Notes: generated by a model not told the origin, from the letters alone. DNA of 64,000 nt from G965199725 sp965199725 (GCA_965199725.1 OZ241321.1:1240001-1304000), one strand, 5' to 3'; positions 45,103 through 55,209 are shown, counted from the stretch's first letter. Numbers and translations: made by a program.

Positions 45103-48100
45103 TATTGAGAGTATTCTGATTTTAGGGGCTGGCCCGATTGTTATTGGTCAGGCATGTGAGTTTGACTATTCTGGCACTCAGGCATGCAAGGCGTTGCACG
45201 AGGAAGGCTACCGCGTGGTGTTGGTCAACTCAAATCCAGCAACGATTATGACCGACCCAGACATGGCGGATGCAACCTATATTGAGCCTGTTACTTGGCA
45301 GGCTGTTAGCAAGGTGATCGAGCAGGAACGTCCCAATGCTGTTTTACCTACCATGGGCGGTCAAACGGCATTGAACTGTGCTTTGGATCTGGAACGTGAA
45401 GGTGTATTAGCACAATTTGGTGTTGAGATGATTGGTGCTGATAGCCATGCCATTAATAAGGCAGAAGATCGTGATCTGTTCCGTGCAGCCATGGCCAAAA
45501 TTGGCTTGGCTATGCCAGAATCTGCTATTGCTCGTAACATGGAGCAGGCACTTAAGGCACAACAACAGTTTGGCTATCCAGCGATTATTCGGCCATCATT
45601 TACGATGGGTGGTAGTGGTGGTGGCATTGCCTATAATCAGGAAGAATTTATTGATATTTGCCAGCGTGGTTTATATCTTAGTCCAACATCAGAGCTGTTA
45701 GTCGAAGAATCAATCATCGGCTGGAAAGAATATGAAATGGAAGTGGTGCGCGATCGTAACGATAACGCTATTATTGTTTGTTCAATTGAAAATGTTGATC
45801 CGATGGGTGTGCATACTGGCGATTCAATCACGGTAGCACCTGCACAAACGCTGACTGATAAAGAATATCAGCTCATGCGCAACGCATCATTGGCTGTATT
45901 GCGTGAGATTGGCGTGGATACTGGTGGATCGAATGTACAATTTGCCGTTCACCCGGAGACAGGGCGATTGATCATTATTGAAATGAATCCACGGGTGTCA
46001 CGATCGTCTGCGCTGGCATCAAAAGCGACTGGTTTTCCTATCGCCAGAGTAGCAGCAAAATTAGCAATTGGCTATACCTTGAATGAATTGCAAAATGAAA
46101 TTACTGGTAGGGTAACGCCAGTATCATTTGAGCCAAGTGTTGATTATGTTGTGACTAAAGTACCCCGTTTTGCTTTTGAAAAATTTCCCCAGACAGATAA
46201 TCGTTTGAGTACACAAATGAAGTCTGTGGGTGAGGTCATGGCAATTGGCAGAAATTTCCAGGAGTCGTTACAAAAAGCGCTACGTGGATTAGAGATCGAT
46301 CGTGATGGCCTGACCGAAATTACCGACTTAACTGCTACTGATGTTGCAAGTACTTTGCGTCGTGAGCTACGTTTGCCAGGATCAGATCGTATTTGGTATG
46401 TTGCTGATGCATTCCGTTATGGGTTTACTTATGACGAAATTCAGCAATTAACTAATATTGATCCTTGGTTTTTAGTGCAAGTACAGGAATTAGTTGATAT
46501 TGAAAATAATCTGCGCAATCAATCATTGACATCCTTAGATAAGCGGGAAATGCATTATCTGAAGCAAAAGGGGTTTGCTGATTCTCGTTTGGCAGCCTTG
46601 CTGCAAAAAACAGAAGAACAGGTACGTGGGCATCGCCACCACCTAAATGTGCGACCTGTTTATAAGCGGGTTGATACCTGTGCTGCTGAGTTTGCAGCTA
46701 CTACCGCTTATATGTATTCAACCTATGACGATGAATGTGAGGCTAATCCGACTGATCGTAAAAAAATCATGATTATGGGTGGTGGGCCTAATCGTATCAG
46801 TCAGGGTATTGAATTTGATTATTGCTGTGTTCATGCAACTTTAGCGCTACGTGACGATGGCTATGAAGCTATTATGGTCAACTGTAATCCAGAAACCGTA
46901 TCAACAGATTACGATACATCTGATCGTTTATATTTTGAGCCGCTGACATTGGAGGATGTGCTTGAAATTATCGAACTGGAAAGGCCGCTGGGTGTTATTG
47001 TCCAGTATGGCGGACAGACACCATTAAAATTAGCGCGAGCATTAGCAGCGGCAGATGTACCAATTATTGGTACATCACCTGATGCCATTGACTATGCTGA
47101 AGATCGCAAGCGCTTCCAAGAGATGGTTACAAAACTTGGACTACTGCAACCACCCAATCGCCTGGCTTTTTCGTTGGATAGTGCAGTGGCGTTGGCATCT
47201 GAAATTGGCTATCCGCTGGTGGTGCGTCCTTCCTATGTATTGGGAGGTCGTGCGATGGAGATTGTGTATAATGAAGATGAGATTAATGGTTACATGAAAA
47301 CAGCAATTCAAGTGTCAAATGATGCGCCTGTGTTGTTGGATCGCTTCTTGGATGATGCTGTTGAGGTTGATGTTGATGCTGTCTGTGATGGGCAAAATGT
47401 CCTGATTGGCGGTATTATGGAGCATATTGAAAAAGCGGGTGTACACTCAGGTGATTCAGCCTGTGTATTACCAGTGTGTAGCTTAAATAATGATATTCAA
47501 AACAGGATTCGTGAACAGGTGCGCCAGATGGCACTGGAGCTGGGTGTTGTTGGTCTGATGAACGCACAATTTGCTATTCAGCAAGATAATATATTTGTCC
47601 TTGAGGTCAATCCGCGTGCTTCACGTACCGTACCTTATGTTTCAAAGGCAACGGGTGTGCCACTAGCTAAAGTTGCAGCGCGTTGTATGGTTGGTCAAAG
47701 TCTAGCTGAACAAGGTGTTAGTTTTGAGGTTATTCCTGACTACCATGCTGTTAAGGAAGCAGTATTTCCGTTTATTAAGTTTCAGGGCGTTGATCCTATT
47801 CTTGGCCCTGAGATGAAATCAACGGGTGAAGTGATGGGGGTGGGGAAAACATTTGGTGAGGCCTTTGCTAAATCGCAATTAGCGGCAGGTGTGGTTTTGC
47901 CAAAAAATGGTCAGGCCTTTATTAGTGTGCGCGATGCTGATAAAGACTCGGTGACTATCATCGCCAAAGATTTGGTTGATCTGGGTTTTTCATTATTGGC
48001 AACGCGGGGCACACAGAATGTAATAGCCCCTGCTGTTGATTGTCAGTGTGTTAATAAGGTTGCAGAAGGTCAGCCACATATCGTTGATATGATTAAAAAT

Positions 48101-48301
48101 AACGAAATACAGTTAATTGTAAACACCACAGAAGGCCGTCAGTCTGTTGTTGATTCTTGTGAAATTCGCCGCGCTGCGTTACAACATCAGATCACCTATA
48201 CTACAACACTGGCAGCTGCCAGAGCTATGTGCTTGGCATTAAATAGCCGCTATAGTCAGTCTGTGAATTGCCTGCAAACACTACATGGGAAATTACACTA
48301 A
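45086..48301 (+). CDS. carB: Carbamoyl-phosphate synthase large subunit
   Basis: Synthetase subunit, 1071 aa, the full family length. Two homologous ATP-grasp halves are visible: the first begins ILILGAGPIVIGQACEFDYSG and includes IRPSFTMGGSGGG; the second begins IMIMGGGPNRISQGIEFDY and includes VVRPSYVLGGRAMEI. The C-terminal MGS-like allosteric domain (~930-1060; VIAPAVDC, IVNTTEGRQSV) binds UMP/ornithine in E. coli. ATG 45086 lies inside the end of carA, and its stop overlaps greA by 1 nt (TAATG). Confidence 0.96.
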   Translation: MAKRTDIESILILGAGPIVIGQACEFDYSGTQACKALHEEGYRVVLVNSNPATIMTDPDMADATYIEPVTWQAVSKVIEQERPNAVLPTMGGQTALNCALDLEREGVLAQFGVEMIGADSHAINKAEDRDLFRAAMAKIGLAMPESAIARNMEQALKAQQQFGYPAIIRPSFTMGGSGGGIAYNQEEFIDICQRGLYLSPTSELLVEESIIGWKEYEMEVVRDRNDNAIIVCSIENVDPMGVHTGDSITVAPAQTLTDKEYQLMRNASLAVLREIGVDTGGSNVQFAVHPETGRLIIIEMNPRVSRSSALASKATGFPIARVAAKLAIGYTLNELQNEITGRVTPVSFEPSVDYVVTKVPRFAFEKFPQTDNRLSTQMKSVGEVMAIGRNFQESLQKALRGLEIDRDGLTEITDLTATDVASTLRRELRLPGSDRIWYVADAFRYGFTYDEIQQLTNIDPWFLVQVQELVDIENNLRNQSLTSLDKREMHYLKQKGFADSRLAALLQKTEEQVRGHRHHLNVRPVYKRVDTCAAEFAATTAYMYSTYDDECEANPTDRKKIMIMGGGPNRISQGIEFDYCCVHATLALRDDGYEAIMVNCNPETVSTDYDTSDRLYFEPLTLEDVLEIIELERPLGVIVQYGGQTPLKLARALAAADVPIIGTSPDAIDYAEDRKRFQEMVTKLGLLQPPNRLAFSLDSAVALASEIGYPLVVRPSYVLGGRAMEIVYNEDEINGYMKTAIQVSNDAPVLLDRFLDDAVEVDVDAVCDGQNVLIGGIMEHIEKAGVHSGDSACVLPVCSLNNDIQNRIREQVRQMALELGVVGLMNAQFAIQQDNIFVLEVNPRASRTVPYVSKATGVPLAKVAARCMVGQSLAEQGVSFEVIPDYHAVKEAVFPFIKFQGVDPILGPEMKSTGEVMGVGKTFGEAFAKSQLAAGVVLPKNGQAFISVRDADKDSVTIIAKDLVDLGFSLLATRGTQNVIAPAVDCQCVNKVAEGQPHIVDMIKNNEIQLIVNTTEGRQSVVDSCEIRRAALQHQITYTTTLAAARAMCLALNSRYSQSVNCLQTLHGKLH

Positions 48302-48777
48302 TGGCAGTGCCAATTACATTACATGGCTTGAATCAATTAAAAGATGAGTTGCAGCGGCTGAAGTCCAAAGATAGACAAAAAGTAGTGGCAGCTATCGCTG
48401 AGGCCAGAGCGCATGGTGATTTAAAAGAAAATGCTGAATATCATGCCGCCAAGGAACAGCAGAGCTTTATTGAAGGCCGAATCAAAGAGTTAGAAGGCAT
48501 CTTATCCACTGCCCACGTCATTGAACCTGACACCTTGCCAAAAGATGGTAGGATTGTATTTGGCGTGACAGTTGACTTACTGAATGTTGACAATAATAAT
48601 GAGGTCACTTATCAGATTGTCGGTGATTATGAGTCTGATATTAAAAAAAATCGTATTTCCATTTCTTCGCCTATTGCGCGCGCACTGATTGGTAAAGAAG
48701 TTGATGATATTGCTACAGTTAAAGCGCCCAGTGGTGATATTAAGTATGAGATTTTAGCAGTAAAATATGACATTTAA
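48301..48777 (+). CDS. greA: Transcription elongation factor GreA
   Basis: Rescues backtracked RNA polymerase by stimulating transcript cleavage. 158 aa, the same length as E. coli GreA, from ATG 48301. The N-terminal coiled coil has the acidic tip within ARAHGDLKENAEYHAAKEQQ (Asp-Leu-Lys-Glu-Asn), and the C-terminal FKBP-like domain includes ISSPIARALIGKEVDD. Upstream in-frame starts lie within carB and are rejected. The order carAB-greA is conserved in gammaproteobacteria. Confidence 0.95.
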   Translation: MAVPITLHGLNQLKDELQRLKSKDRQKVVAAIAEARAHGDLKENAEYHAAKEQQSFIEGRIKELEGILSTAHVIEPDTLPKDGRIVFGVTVDLLNVDNNNEVTYQIVGDYESDIKKNRISISSPIARALIGKEVDDIATVKAPSGDIKYEILAVKYDI

Positions 48778-49216
48778 TTTACTGTCCGAGCGCCTGTTGT
48801 TAACTTTGTGGGTGGGTGGTGTATGGATAGTCGGCTATCTTGCTATACCAATGGCTTTTGCTTTATTAGGTGATATCAAGTTGGCAGGCGATTATGCAGA
48901 TGAGTTGTTGTCGGTTGTTAACATGCTGGGTTTAGCGTGCGGATCGGTGTTGTTAGTAACCAAGATCGGCTTACATGGAAAGCAGGCGATAAGGGCATGG
49001 CGATTTTGGGTGCTTGCTTTGATGTTTGCGTTAACCTTGATCTTTATTTGTTACCTGCAGCCTGAGATTGTATTGGCAAAACAGCGTAATTCTGTTACTG
49101 GTTTAGATACGTTTACTACATTGCATACTGTGAGTGAGCGTGTCTATTTAGCGATCAGTCTGTTAGGAGTGGCGTTAGTAGTCAGTACTGATGAAATAAA
49201 TAGCCATCATGGCTAG
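48767..49216 (+). CDS. Inner-membrane protein, DUF4149-like
   Basis: A 149-aa membrane protein with four predicted helices (~10-32, ~48-66, ~80-98, ~124-142). Genes of the DUF4149 type commonly sit beside greA, yhbY or rlmE in gammaproteobacteria, and the LLLTLWVGGVWIVGYLAIP start followed by F-A-LL-GD fits that family. No function is known. It overlaps greA by 11 nt and rlmE by 8 nt. yhbY, which often lies here, is missing. Confidence 0.8.
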   Translation: MTFNLLSERLLLTLWVGGVWIVGYLAIPMAFALLGDIKLAGDYADELLSVVNMLGLACGSVLLVTKIGLHGKQAIRAWRFWVLALMFALTLIFICYLQPEIVLAKQRNSVTGLDTFTTLHTVSERVYLAISLLGVALVVSTDEINSHHG

Positions 49217-49829
49217 ACGATCACTTAGTAATCATTGGATGCGGGAACATATCAATGACCATTATGTCAAAATAGCAAAAAAGGCAGGTTATCGCTCTCG
49301 GGCAACTTTTAAGCTGGAAGAGATAGATAAAAAAGACAAATTAATTCGTCCAGGCATGACCGTTGTTGACTTAGGGGCGGCACCAGGCGGGTGGTCACAA
49401 TATTTGCTCAATAAGGTAGGCGGCACAGGAAAGGTCGTTGCCCTAGATATTTTACCGATGATACCCCTAGATGGCGTATATTTTATTGAAGGTGACTTCA
49501 GAGAACAGGCAGTATTGGACAAAATGAATGATGTTATACATAATGAACGGGTGGCACTTGTATTATCGGATATGGCACCCAATATTACAGGGGTAACAGC
49601 AATTGATCAGTCTAATAGCATGTATCTGGCTGAATTGGCATTGGATTTTGCCTTGACTCATTTGAATAAACAAGGATGTTTTTTAGTAAAAGTGTTTCAA
49701 GGAGAAGGGTTTAAGCAATACAGGCAGGCAATGCGAGACAGTTTTCAGCAGGTAACCGTACGCAAGCCGACTGCTTCCAGGCCGCGTAGTCGAGAGGTTT
49801 ACTTATTGGGCATTGGGCCGCACCCTTAA
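49209..49829 (+). CDS. rlmE: 23S rRNA Um2552 2'-O-methyltransferase RlmE (FtsJ)
   Basis: Heat-shock-linked methyltransferase of 23S rRNA U2552. 206 aa. Typical start MARRSLSNHWMREHINDHYV, then the KKAGYRSRATFKLEEID segment with the first catalytic Lys, the SAM motif VVDLGAAPGGWSQYL, LVLSDMAPNITGV with the catalytic Asp, FLVKVFQGEGF with the second Lys, and RPRSREVYLLG with the Glu, completing the K-D-K-E tetrad. It precedes ftsH, the usual partner. Confidence 0.95.
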   Translation: MARRSLSNHWMREHINDHYVKIAKKAGYRSRATFKLEEIDKKDKLIRPGMTVVDLGAAPGGWSQYLLNKVGGTGKVVALDILPMIPLDGVYFIEGDFREQAVLDKMNDVIHNERVALVLSDMAPNITGVTAIDQSNSMYLAELALDFALTHLNKQGCFLVKVFQGEGFKQYRQAMRDSFQQVTVRKPTASRPRSREVYLLGIGPHP

Positions 49830-49866
49830 TTAGTAGTAACAGTTCGTTATCAGGAGTAATTAAACA

Positions 49867-51762
49867 GTGAATGATATGATGAAAAATATTGCTTTGTGGG
49901 TCATTATCGCCTTCGTATTAATGTTGGTTTTTAATAGTTTTGGTCCACAGAGAAACAATCAAAGCGAGATTGATTACTCAACATTCATTGCTAGTGTAAA
50001 AAGTGGCGCCATATCAAAAGTTGATATTCAGGATAGAACTATTGCTGGCATATTGGCAGATGGTGGTGAATTCGTTACATATAGTCCGGAGTATGATCCT
50101 GGTTTAATGGGTGATTTGATTAATAATGATGTCACCATTAAAGCCAGACCAGCAGAGAAGACCAGCTTATTAATGCAGATATTTATTTCATGGTTCCCCA
50201 TGTTACTGTTGATTGGTATGTGGGTTTTCTTCATGCGTCAAATGCAGGGTAGCGGTAAGAACCCTATGTTATTTGGTAGAAGCAAAGCTAAAATGCTTAA
50301 CGAAGATCAGGTTAAGGTCACCTTTAAGGATGTGGCTGGTGTAGAAGAAGCCAAGGAAGAAGTCGTTGAGATGGTTGAGTTTTTGCGTGAACCGACTAAA
50401 TTCCAGAAATTAGGCGGCAGAGTACCCCGTGGTGTTTTGATGGTGGGATCACCCGGTACTGGTAAAACTCTACTGGCAAGAGCCATTGCAGGCGAGGCTA
50501 AAGTGCCATTTTTCAGTATTTCTGGTTCGGATTTTGTGGAAATGTTTGTTGGTGTAGGCGCGTCAAGAGTGCGCGACATGTTTGATCAAGCAAAAAAACA
50601 TGCCCCTTGCATCATTTTTATTGATGAGATTGATGCTGTTGGTCGTCATCGTGGTGCTGGTATTGGTGGTGGCAATGATGAGCGTGAACAGACCCTTAAT
50701 CAGCTTTTGGTTGAGATGGATGGTTTTGAAGGCAAGGAAGGCGTGATTGTTATCGCAGCAACTAATCGTCCAGATGTCCTTGATCCTGCGTTATTGCGAC
50801 CAGGTCGATTTGATCGACAAGTTGTTGTGCCATTGCCTGATATTCGCGGGCGCGAACAGATATTGGGCGTGCATTTGGGTAAGGTACCTGCTGCAGAGAA
50901 TGTTGTGACCAAGGTAATTGCGCGTGGAACACCCGGATTTTCGGGTGCTGATTTAGCGAATTTGGTTAATGAGGCAGCCCTTTTTGCCGCTAAAGAAAAT
51001 AAGCGCCTTGTTGATATGGAAGACATGGAAAAGGCTAAAGATAAAATCATGATGGGTAGCGAGCGGCGTTCTATGGTGATGAGTGAAAAAGAAAGAGAAA
51101 TGACCGCTTATCACGAGTCAGGCCATACCATCGTTGGTCGCCTAGTGCCTAATCATGACCCAGTGTACAAAGTTAGCATTATTCCGCGTGGTCGTGCGTT
51201 AGGCGTTACTATGTTTTTACCGGAAAAAGACAGATACAGTAACAGTAAAGAACAACTAGAAAGTCAGATATCGGCACTGTATGGCGGTCGTATTGCTGAA
51301 GAACTTATTTACGGCCTAGAAGCGGTTACTACTGGCGCTTCTAACGATATTCAGCGGGCAACGGAGCTGGCGCATAATATGGTTACTAAATGGGGCTTAT
51401 CAGACAATATGGGTCCGATGTCTTATGGCGAAGACGAAGGTGAGGTATTTCTGGGTCGTTCTGTTACTAAGCATAAAGCAGTATCAGATTTAACAGCAAA
51501 ACAAATTGACGAAGATATCAGAGCATTGATTTCGCGCAATTATAAGCGGGCTGAAACCATATTAAAGAACAATATAGATAAATTACACACGATGACTAAG
51601 CTGCTTTTGAAGTATGAAACCATAGACAGCGATCAGATTGATGCGATTATGGAGAATCGTGAGCCTGGTCAGCCCAAAGGCTGGGATGACAACAAACCAT
51701 CATCAACTAGCAAGTTTTCAGATACAGACGTATCAGGCGAACCAGTACCGCAACAGTCATAA
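49867..51762 (+). CDS. ftsH: ATP-dependent zinc metalloprotease FtsH
   Basis: Membrane-anchored AAA+ protease degrading membrane and regulatory proteins. 631 aa. Two membrane segments (~5-23 and ~98-120) flank a periplasmic domain; Walker A GSPGTGKT (~195-202), Walker B CIIFIDEIDAVGR, second region of homology RPGRFDRQ, and the zinc motif HESGH (416-420) follow. GTG 49867 is chosen because AGGAG lies 9 nt upstream; the ATG codons at 49876/49879 are farther than optimal. Confidence 0.96.
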   Translation: MNDMMKNIALWVIIAFVLMLVFNSFGPQRNNQSEIDYSTFIASVKSGAISKVDIQDRTIAGILADGGEFVTYSPEYDPGLMGDLINNDVTIKARPAEKTSLLMQIFISWFPMLLLIGMWVFFMRQMQGSGKNPMLFGRSKAKMLNEDQVKVTFKDVAGVEEAKEEVVEMVEFLREPTKFQKLGGRVPRGVLMVGSPGTGKTLLARAIAGEAKVPFFSISGSDFVEMFVGVGASRVRDMFDQAKKHAPCIIFIDEIDAVGRHRGAGIGGGNDEREQTLNQLLVEMDGFEGKEGVIVIAATNRPDVLDPALLRPGRFDRQVVVPLPDIRGREQILGVHLGKVPAAENVVTKVIARGTPGFSGADLANLVNEAALFAAKENKRLVDMEDMEKAKDKIMMGSERRSMVMSEKEREMTAYHESGHTIVGRLVPNHDPVYKVSIIPRGRALGVTMFLPEKDRYSNSKEQLESQISALYGGRIAEELIYGLEAVTTGASNDIQRATELAHNMVTKWGLSDNMGPMSYGEDEGEVFLGRSVTKHKAVSDLTAKQIDEDIRALISRNYKRAETILKNNIDKLHTMTKLLLKYETIDSDQIDAIMENREPGQPKGWDDNKPSSTSKFSDTDVSGEPVPQQS

Positions 51763-51776
51763 TTTATTGTCAATAT

Positions 51777-52613
51777 ATGATATTGGACTGTGCCGGAAAG
51801 CCCTTAGATTTAACCCATCCACAAGTTATGGGGATTCTTAATGTAACCCCGGATTCTTTTTCTGATGGCGGTCAATTTTTGACAAAAGATAAGGCTTTAG
51901 CACAAGCTAAACGGATGATAGCAGAGGGCGCTGCTATTATAGATGTTGGTGGCGAATCAACTCGACCTGGGGCACTGCCAGTATCAATAGAAGAAGAGAT
52001 TTCTCGGGTTGTACCAGTAATTGAGGCTATTTCTGCGGAAACAGATGTGCCAATTTCAATTGATACCAGTAAGCCAGAGGTTATGAATGCCGCTGTTAAT
52101 GCTGGTGCTGGTTTTATCAATGATGTACGTGCATTAAGGGCTGATGGTGCAATGAAGGCGGCGGTCAGGTTAAGCGTGCCTGTTTGTTTGATGCATGCAC
52201 AGGGTTTACCGCAGACAATGCAGGATAATCCAACATATGATGATGTTGTTGATGAGGTTGTTACCTTTCTGTTACAACGTGCTAATGAGTGCCAGCAGGC
52301 TGGCATTGCGCGCGATAAGTTAATGGTTGACCCAGGCTTTGGTTTTGGCAAAAGTGGGCATCACAATCTTCGATTAATGAAACATCTTAATAAAGTGGTT
52401 GCTACTTGCTTGCCAGTTCTAGTTGGTGTATCCAGAAAATCGATGATTGGTGATATGTTGAATTCATCGGTTGATAAACGTTTGTACGGCAGCTTATCAC
52501 TAGCCAGTATTGCTGTATGGCAAGGTACAAAATTGATTCGCAGTCATGATGTATGCGCTACAGTGCATGCTGTTAATGTTTGTAATTATGTTATTGGCAC
52601 AGATGTTAGCTGA
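51777..52613 (+). CDS. folP: Dihydropteroate synthase
   Basis: Joins dihydropterin pyrophosphate and p-aminobenzoate in folate synthesis; sulfonamide target. 278 aa. Motifs: GILNVTPDSFSDGGQF, IIDVGGESTRPGA, ISIDTSKPEVM, FINDVRALR, LMHAQG, DPGFGFGKSGHHNLRL and VGVSRKSMIG (each key part as expected for the TIM barrel). The order ftsH-folP-glmM is conserved. Its 3' end overlaps glmM by 11 nt. Confidence 0.95.
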   Translation: MILDCAGKPLDLTHPQVMGILNVTPDSFSDGGQFLTKDKALAQAKRMIAEGAAIIDVGGESTRPGALPVSIEEEISRVVPVIEAISAETDVPISIDTSKPEVMNAAVNAGAGFINDVRALRADGAMKAAVRLSVPVCLMHAQGLPQTMQDNPTYDDVVDEVVTFLLQRANECQQAGIARDKLMVDPGFGFGKSGHHNLRLMKHLNKVVATCLPVLVGVSRKSMIGDMLNSSVDKRLYGSLSLASIAVWQGTKLIRSHDVCATVHAVNVCNYVIGTDVS

Positions 52614-53955
52614 GAAAAAACGATGCTATTTTGGCACTGATGGCATACGCGGTTATGTAGGTAATGGCAATGTCACCCCTGAATTTGTCCTTAAGTTGGG
52701 CTGGGCAGTGGGGCGAGTGTTTACTCAAGATCATGATAGCAAGAGCAAGGTATTGATAGGTAAAGATACGCGCATTTCTGGCTATATGTTTGAGTCAGCA
52801 CTACAAGCTGGTTTGTCGGCTGCAGGCGTTGATATTTATCTTGCAGGACCCATACCAACCCCAGCTATTGCCTATTTGACACGTACATTTCATGCGCAAG
52901 CGGGTATTGTGATTAGCGCATCACACAACCCCTATCATGATAATGGCATTAAGTTTTTTTCCAGTACTGGTACTAAGCTGTCTGATGATGTTGAGCTGGC
53001 AATTGAAGAGATGATTGATAAGCCACTGGTAACAGTGCAGTCAACAGGTTTAGGCAAAGCCTATCGCATTGATGATGCTGCTGGTCGCTATGTTGAATTT
53101 TGCAAAAGCACTGTTCCGTTTGATGTTGATTTGTATGGGATTAAATTAGTATTGGACTGCGCACATGGTGCTACTTATCATATTGCTCCTGATGTATTTA
53201 AAGAGCTAGGTGCAGATGTAGTAGTAATTGGCGCTGAACCAGACGGGCTTAATATCAATCAGCATTGTGGTTCAGCACATTTAAGCGCGTTACAGCAAGC
53301 TGTTACAGATCATAAGGCTGATCTGGGGATTGCATTTGATGGCGATGGTGATCGCGTTGCTATGGTTGATAATAAAGGTAATATTGTTGATGGTGATGTG
53401 CTATTGTTCATTATTGCGCGTAGCCAGCAAAGACAGGGATTACCTCAGCAAGCTGTGGTTGGTACAGTGATGTCAAATTTAGGTTTGGAGCACGCATTAG
53501 CACAACATAACATCAAACTCCATCGTGCTAATGTAGGCGATCGCTATGTAGTAGAAAAATTGGAAGAGACAGAGAGTATTATTGGCGGAGAGCCCTCTGG
53601 ACATATTGTTTGCTTAAATAAGACCACAACAGGTGATGGTATTATTGCAGCTATGCAGGTGTTGACTGAAATGCGCCAAACTGGCAAAAGCCTGTATACG
53701 CTTGCCTCTTGTGTGACTAAATACCCACAAAAAATTGTTAATGTTGCCACTCATAAACCCGTTGATCTATCCCATCGTGATATTAAAAATGTAGTTGTAG
53801 CGGTAAAAGACCAGTTAGGCGATGATGGTAGAGTGCTTATAAGGCCATCAGGTACTGAGCCGCTAATCAGAATCATGGTTGAAGGGAAGCATCGGAAAGT
53901 GGTTGATCAATCAGCAAGCGAATTATCAGCGATAATAGGCGCTTTAGCTCAATAA
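52603..53955 (+). CDS. glmM: Phosphoglucosamine mutase
   Basis: Converts glucosamine-6-phosphate to glucosamine-1-phosphate for UDP-GlcNAc. 450 aa from ATG 52603, chosen because the protein then begins just before CYFGTDGIRGYVG as other GlmM do; an ATG at 52546 would add 19 unrelated residues inside folP. The phosphoserine loop is ISASHNPYHDNG with Ser107; the Mg-binding DGDGDRV and the sugar-binding GGEPSGH and RPSGTEPLIRIM follow. It is followed 18 nt later by a small hypothetical gene. Confidence 0.95.
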   Translation: MLAEKKRCYFGTDGIRGYVGNGNVTPEFVLKLGWAVGRVFTQDHDSKSKVLIGKDTRISGYMFESALQAGLSAAGVDIYLAGPIPTPAIAYLTRTFHAQAGIVISASHNPYHDNGIKFFSSTGTKLSDDVELAIEEMIDKPLVTVQSTGLGKAYRIDDAAGRYVEFCKSTVPFDVDLYGIKLVLDCAHGATYHIAPDVFKELGADVVVIGAEPDGLNINQHCGSAHLSALQQAVTDHKADLGIAFDGDGDRVAMVDNKGNIVDGDVLLFIIARSQQRQGLPQQAVVGTVMSNLGLEHALAQHNIKLHRANVGDRYVVEKLEETESIIGGEPSGHIVCLNKTTTGDGIIAAMQVLTEMRQTGKSLYTLASCVTKYPQKIVNVATHKPVDLSHRDIKNVVVAVKDQLGDDGRVLIRPSGTEPLIRIMVEGKHRKVVDQSASELSAIIGALAQ

Positions 53956-53973
53956 ACTTACAAGGAGAAAAAC

Positions 53974-54321
53974 ATGCACGAAAATATTTTGAGAGGCAAA
54001 CTAAAATTACTGATCGGAAAAGTAAATCAAAATAACGGCAATGAAAAATTATATTTTGCTCAACAAAAAATAAAAACTAAGAACATGAGTATTCTTGGTG
54101 GTAATGGGCGTTTAAGAGTTCAGCCAACAGCCGCTGGGTTTACAATATCCTTGTGTTGCACATTAATAAGTGAAATGTATAGTTTTATGGAGGGTCTATT
54201 TCAGCGTAAACATGATGGATCTAAGCAGCCCAATGATAGGCAGCCATTTTGGAAGGCAGATGATGACGATCTTGATAAGCTAGAAAAAGCCATGTACCGA
54301 TATGCTGAGACTAAACCGTAG
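53974..54321 (+). CDS. Hypothetical protein between glmM and tpiA
   Basis: An unrecognised 115-aa protein with a clear ribosome-binding site (AAGGAG, 7 nt before ATG 53974). The N-terminal third is basic (GKLKLLIGKVNQ, KIKTKN), the middle holds a hydrophobic patch with Cys-Cys (TISLCCTLIS), and the tail is acidic then basic (DDDDLDKLEKAM). No membrane helix long enough to span is certain. In other gammaproteobacteria glmM is directly followed by tpiA, so this looks like an insertion in a conserved gene order. Function unknown. Confidence 0.65.
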   Translation: MHENILRGKLKLLIGKVNQNNGNEKLYFAQQKIKTKNMSILGGNGRLRVQPTAAGFTISLCCTLISEMYSFMEGLFQRKHDGSKQPNDRQPFWKADDDDLDKLEKAMYRYAETKP

Positions 54322-54417
54322 CAATGATATATCGCAGTAATTTTTTGGGTAATGTAATTTAAGCAATCATCTTGATTTATCGTTAGATGGCTTTAATGTA
54401 GCGGGGAATTATAAGCG

Positions 54418-55194
54418 TTGGAACGAAAACCTTTAATAGCCGGTAATTGGAAAATGAACGGCTCCAGCACCAGTAATATACAGTTACTCCAAGGTATTTT
54501 GGCGCATGCCCGTGCATTTGCAACCATTGACGTTGCCTTATTCCCTCCCGCTGTTTATTTGCATCAGTTACAGGAAATATTACAAGATTCCATAATTGGT
54601 TGGGGTGCGCAAAACGTATCTAAATACAGACAAGGTACCTATACAGGTGAACTGTCAGCATCTATGCTGAGTGACTTTGGTTGTAAATATGTGTTGGCAG
54701 GCCATTCAGAGCGCCGTTCCTTGTATAGTGAAATAGACTTAGATCAGCGGGCGATGGATCGTATTATCGCTGAAAAATATGCAGCAGCCTTGCAGGAAGG
54801 CATTACACCTATTGTTTGTATTGGTGAAAGCCCTGAGGAATACGCAGCAGGAAAAACAGAAGAGGTCGTTGCGCGTTTGCTAGATATCGTCATTGAGCAG
54901 AGTGGTGTCAAGGCGCTAGCAAAGGCTGTGCTTGCCTATGAGCCGGTCTGGGCTATTGGTACAGGCCGCGCAGCAACACCTGATGAAGCGCAAGATGTTC
55001 ATGCTTTTATGCGTGAGCGCATTGCAAAACGCGATGTTGGAACAGCGGAATCGGTGAGAATAGTGTACGGAGGTAGTGTTAAAAGCTATAATTCTTCGGC
55101 ATTATTTGCTATGCCAGATATTGATGGTGGGCTTATTGGTGGTGCGTCGCTTGATGCTGATGAATTTGTTGGTATATGTATGACGCTTGTTTGA
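54418..55194 (+). CDS. tpiA: Triosephosphate isomerase
   Basis: Interconverts dihydroxyacetone phosphate and glyceraldehyde-3-phosphate. 258 aa. Conserved: IAGNWKMNGS with the catalytic Lys region, CKYVLAGHSERRS with the catalytic His, LAYEPVWAIGTGRAA with the catalytic Glu and flexible loop 6, and YGGSVKS for phosphate binding. The start is TTG 54418 with GGGGAA upstream; no ATG is available upstream in frame close by. It is followed by secG after 15 nt, a conserved pair. Confidence 0.95.
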   Translation: MERKPLIAGNWKMNGSSTSNIQLLQGILAHARAFATIDVALFPPAVYLHQLQEILQDSIIGWGAQNVSKYRQGTYTGELSASMLSDFGCKYVLAGHSERRSLYSEIDLDQRAMDRIIAEKYAAALQEGITPIVCIGESPEEYAAGKTEEVVARLLDIVIEQSGVKALAKAVLAYEPVWAIGTGRAATPDEAQDVHAFMRERIAKRDVGTAESVRIVYGGSVKSYNSSALFAMPDIDGGLIGGASLDADEFVGICMTLV

Positions 55195-55209
55195 TTTAGG
55201 GTGTGACAG

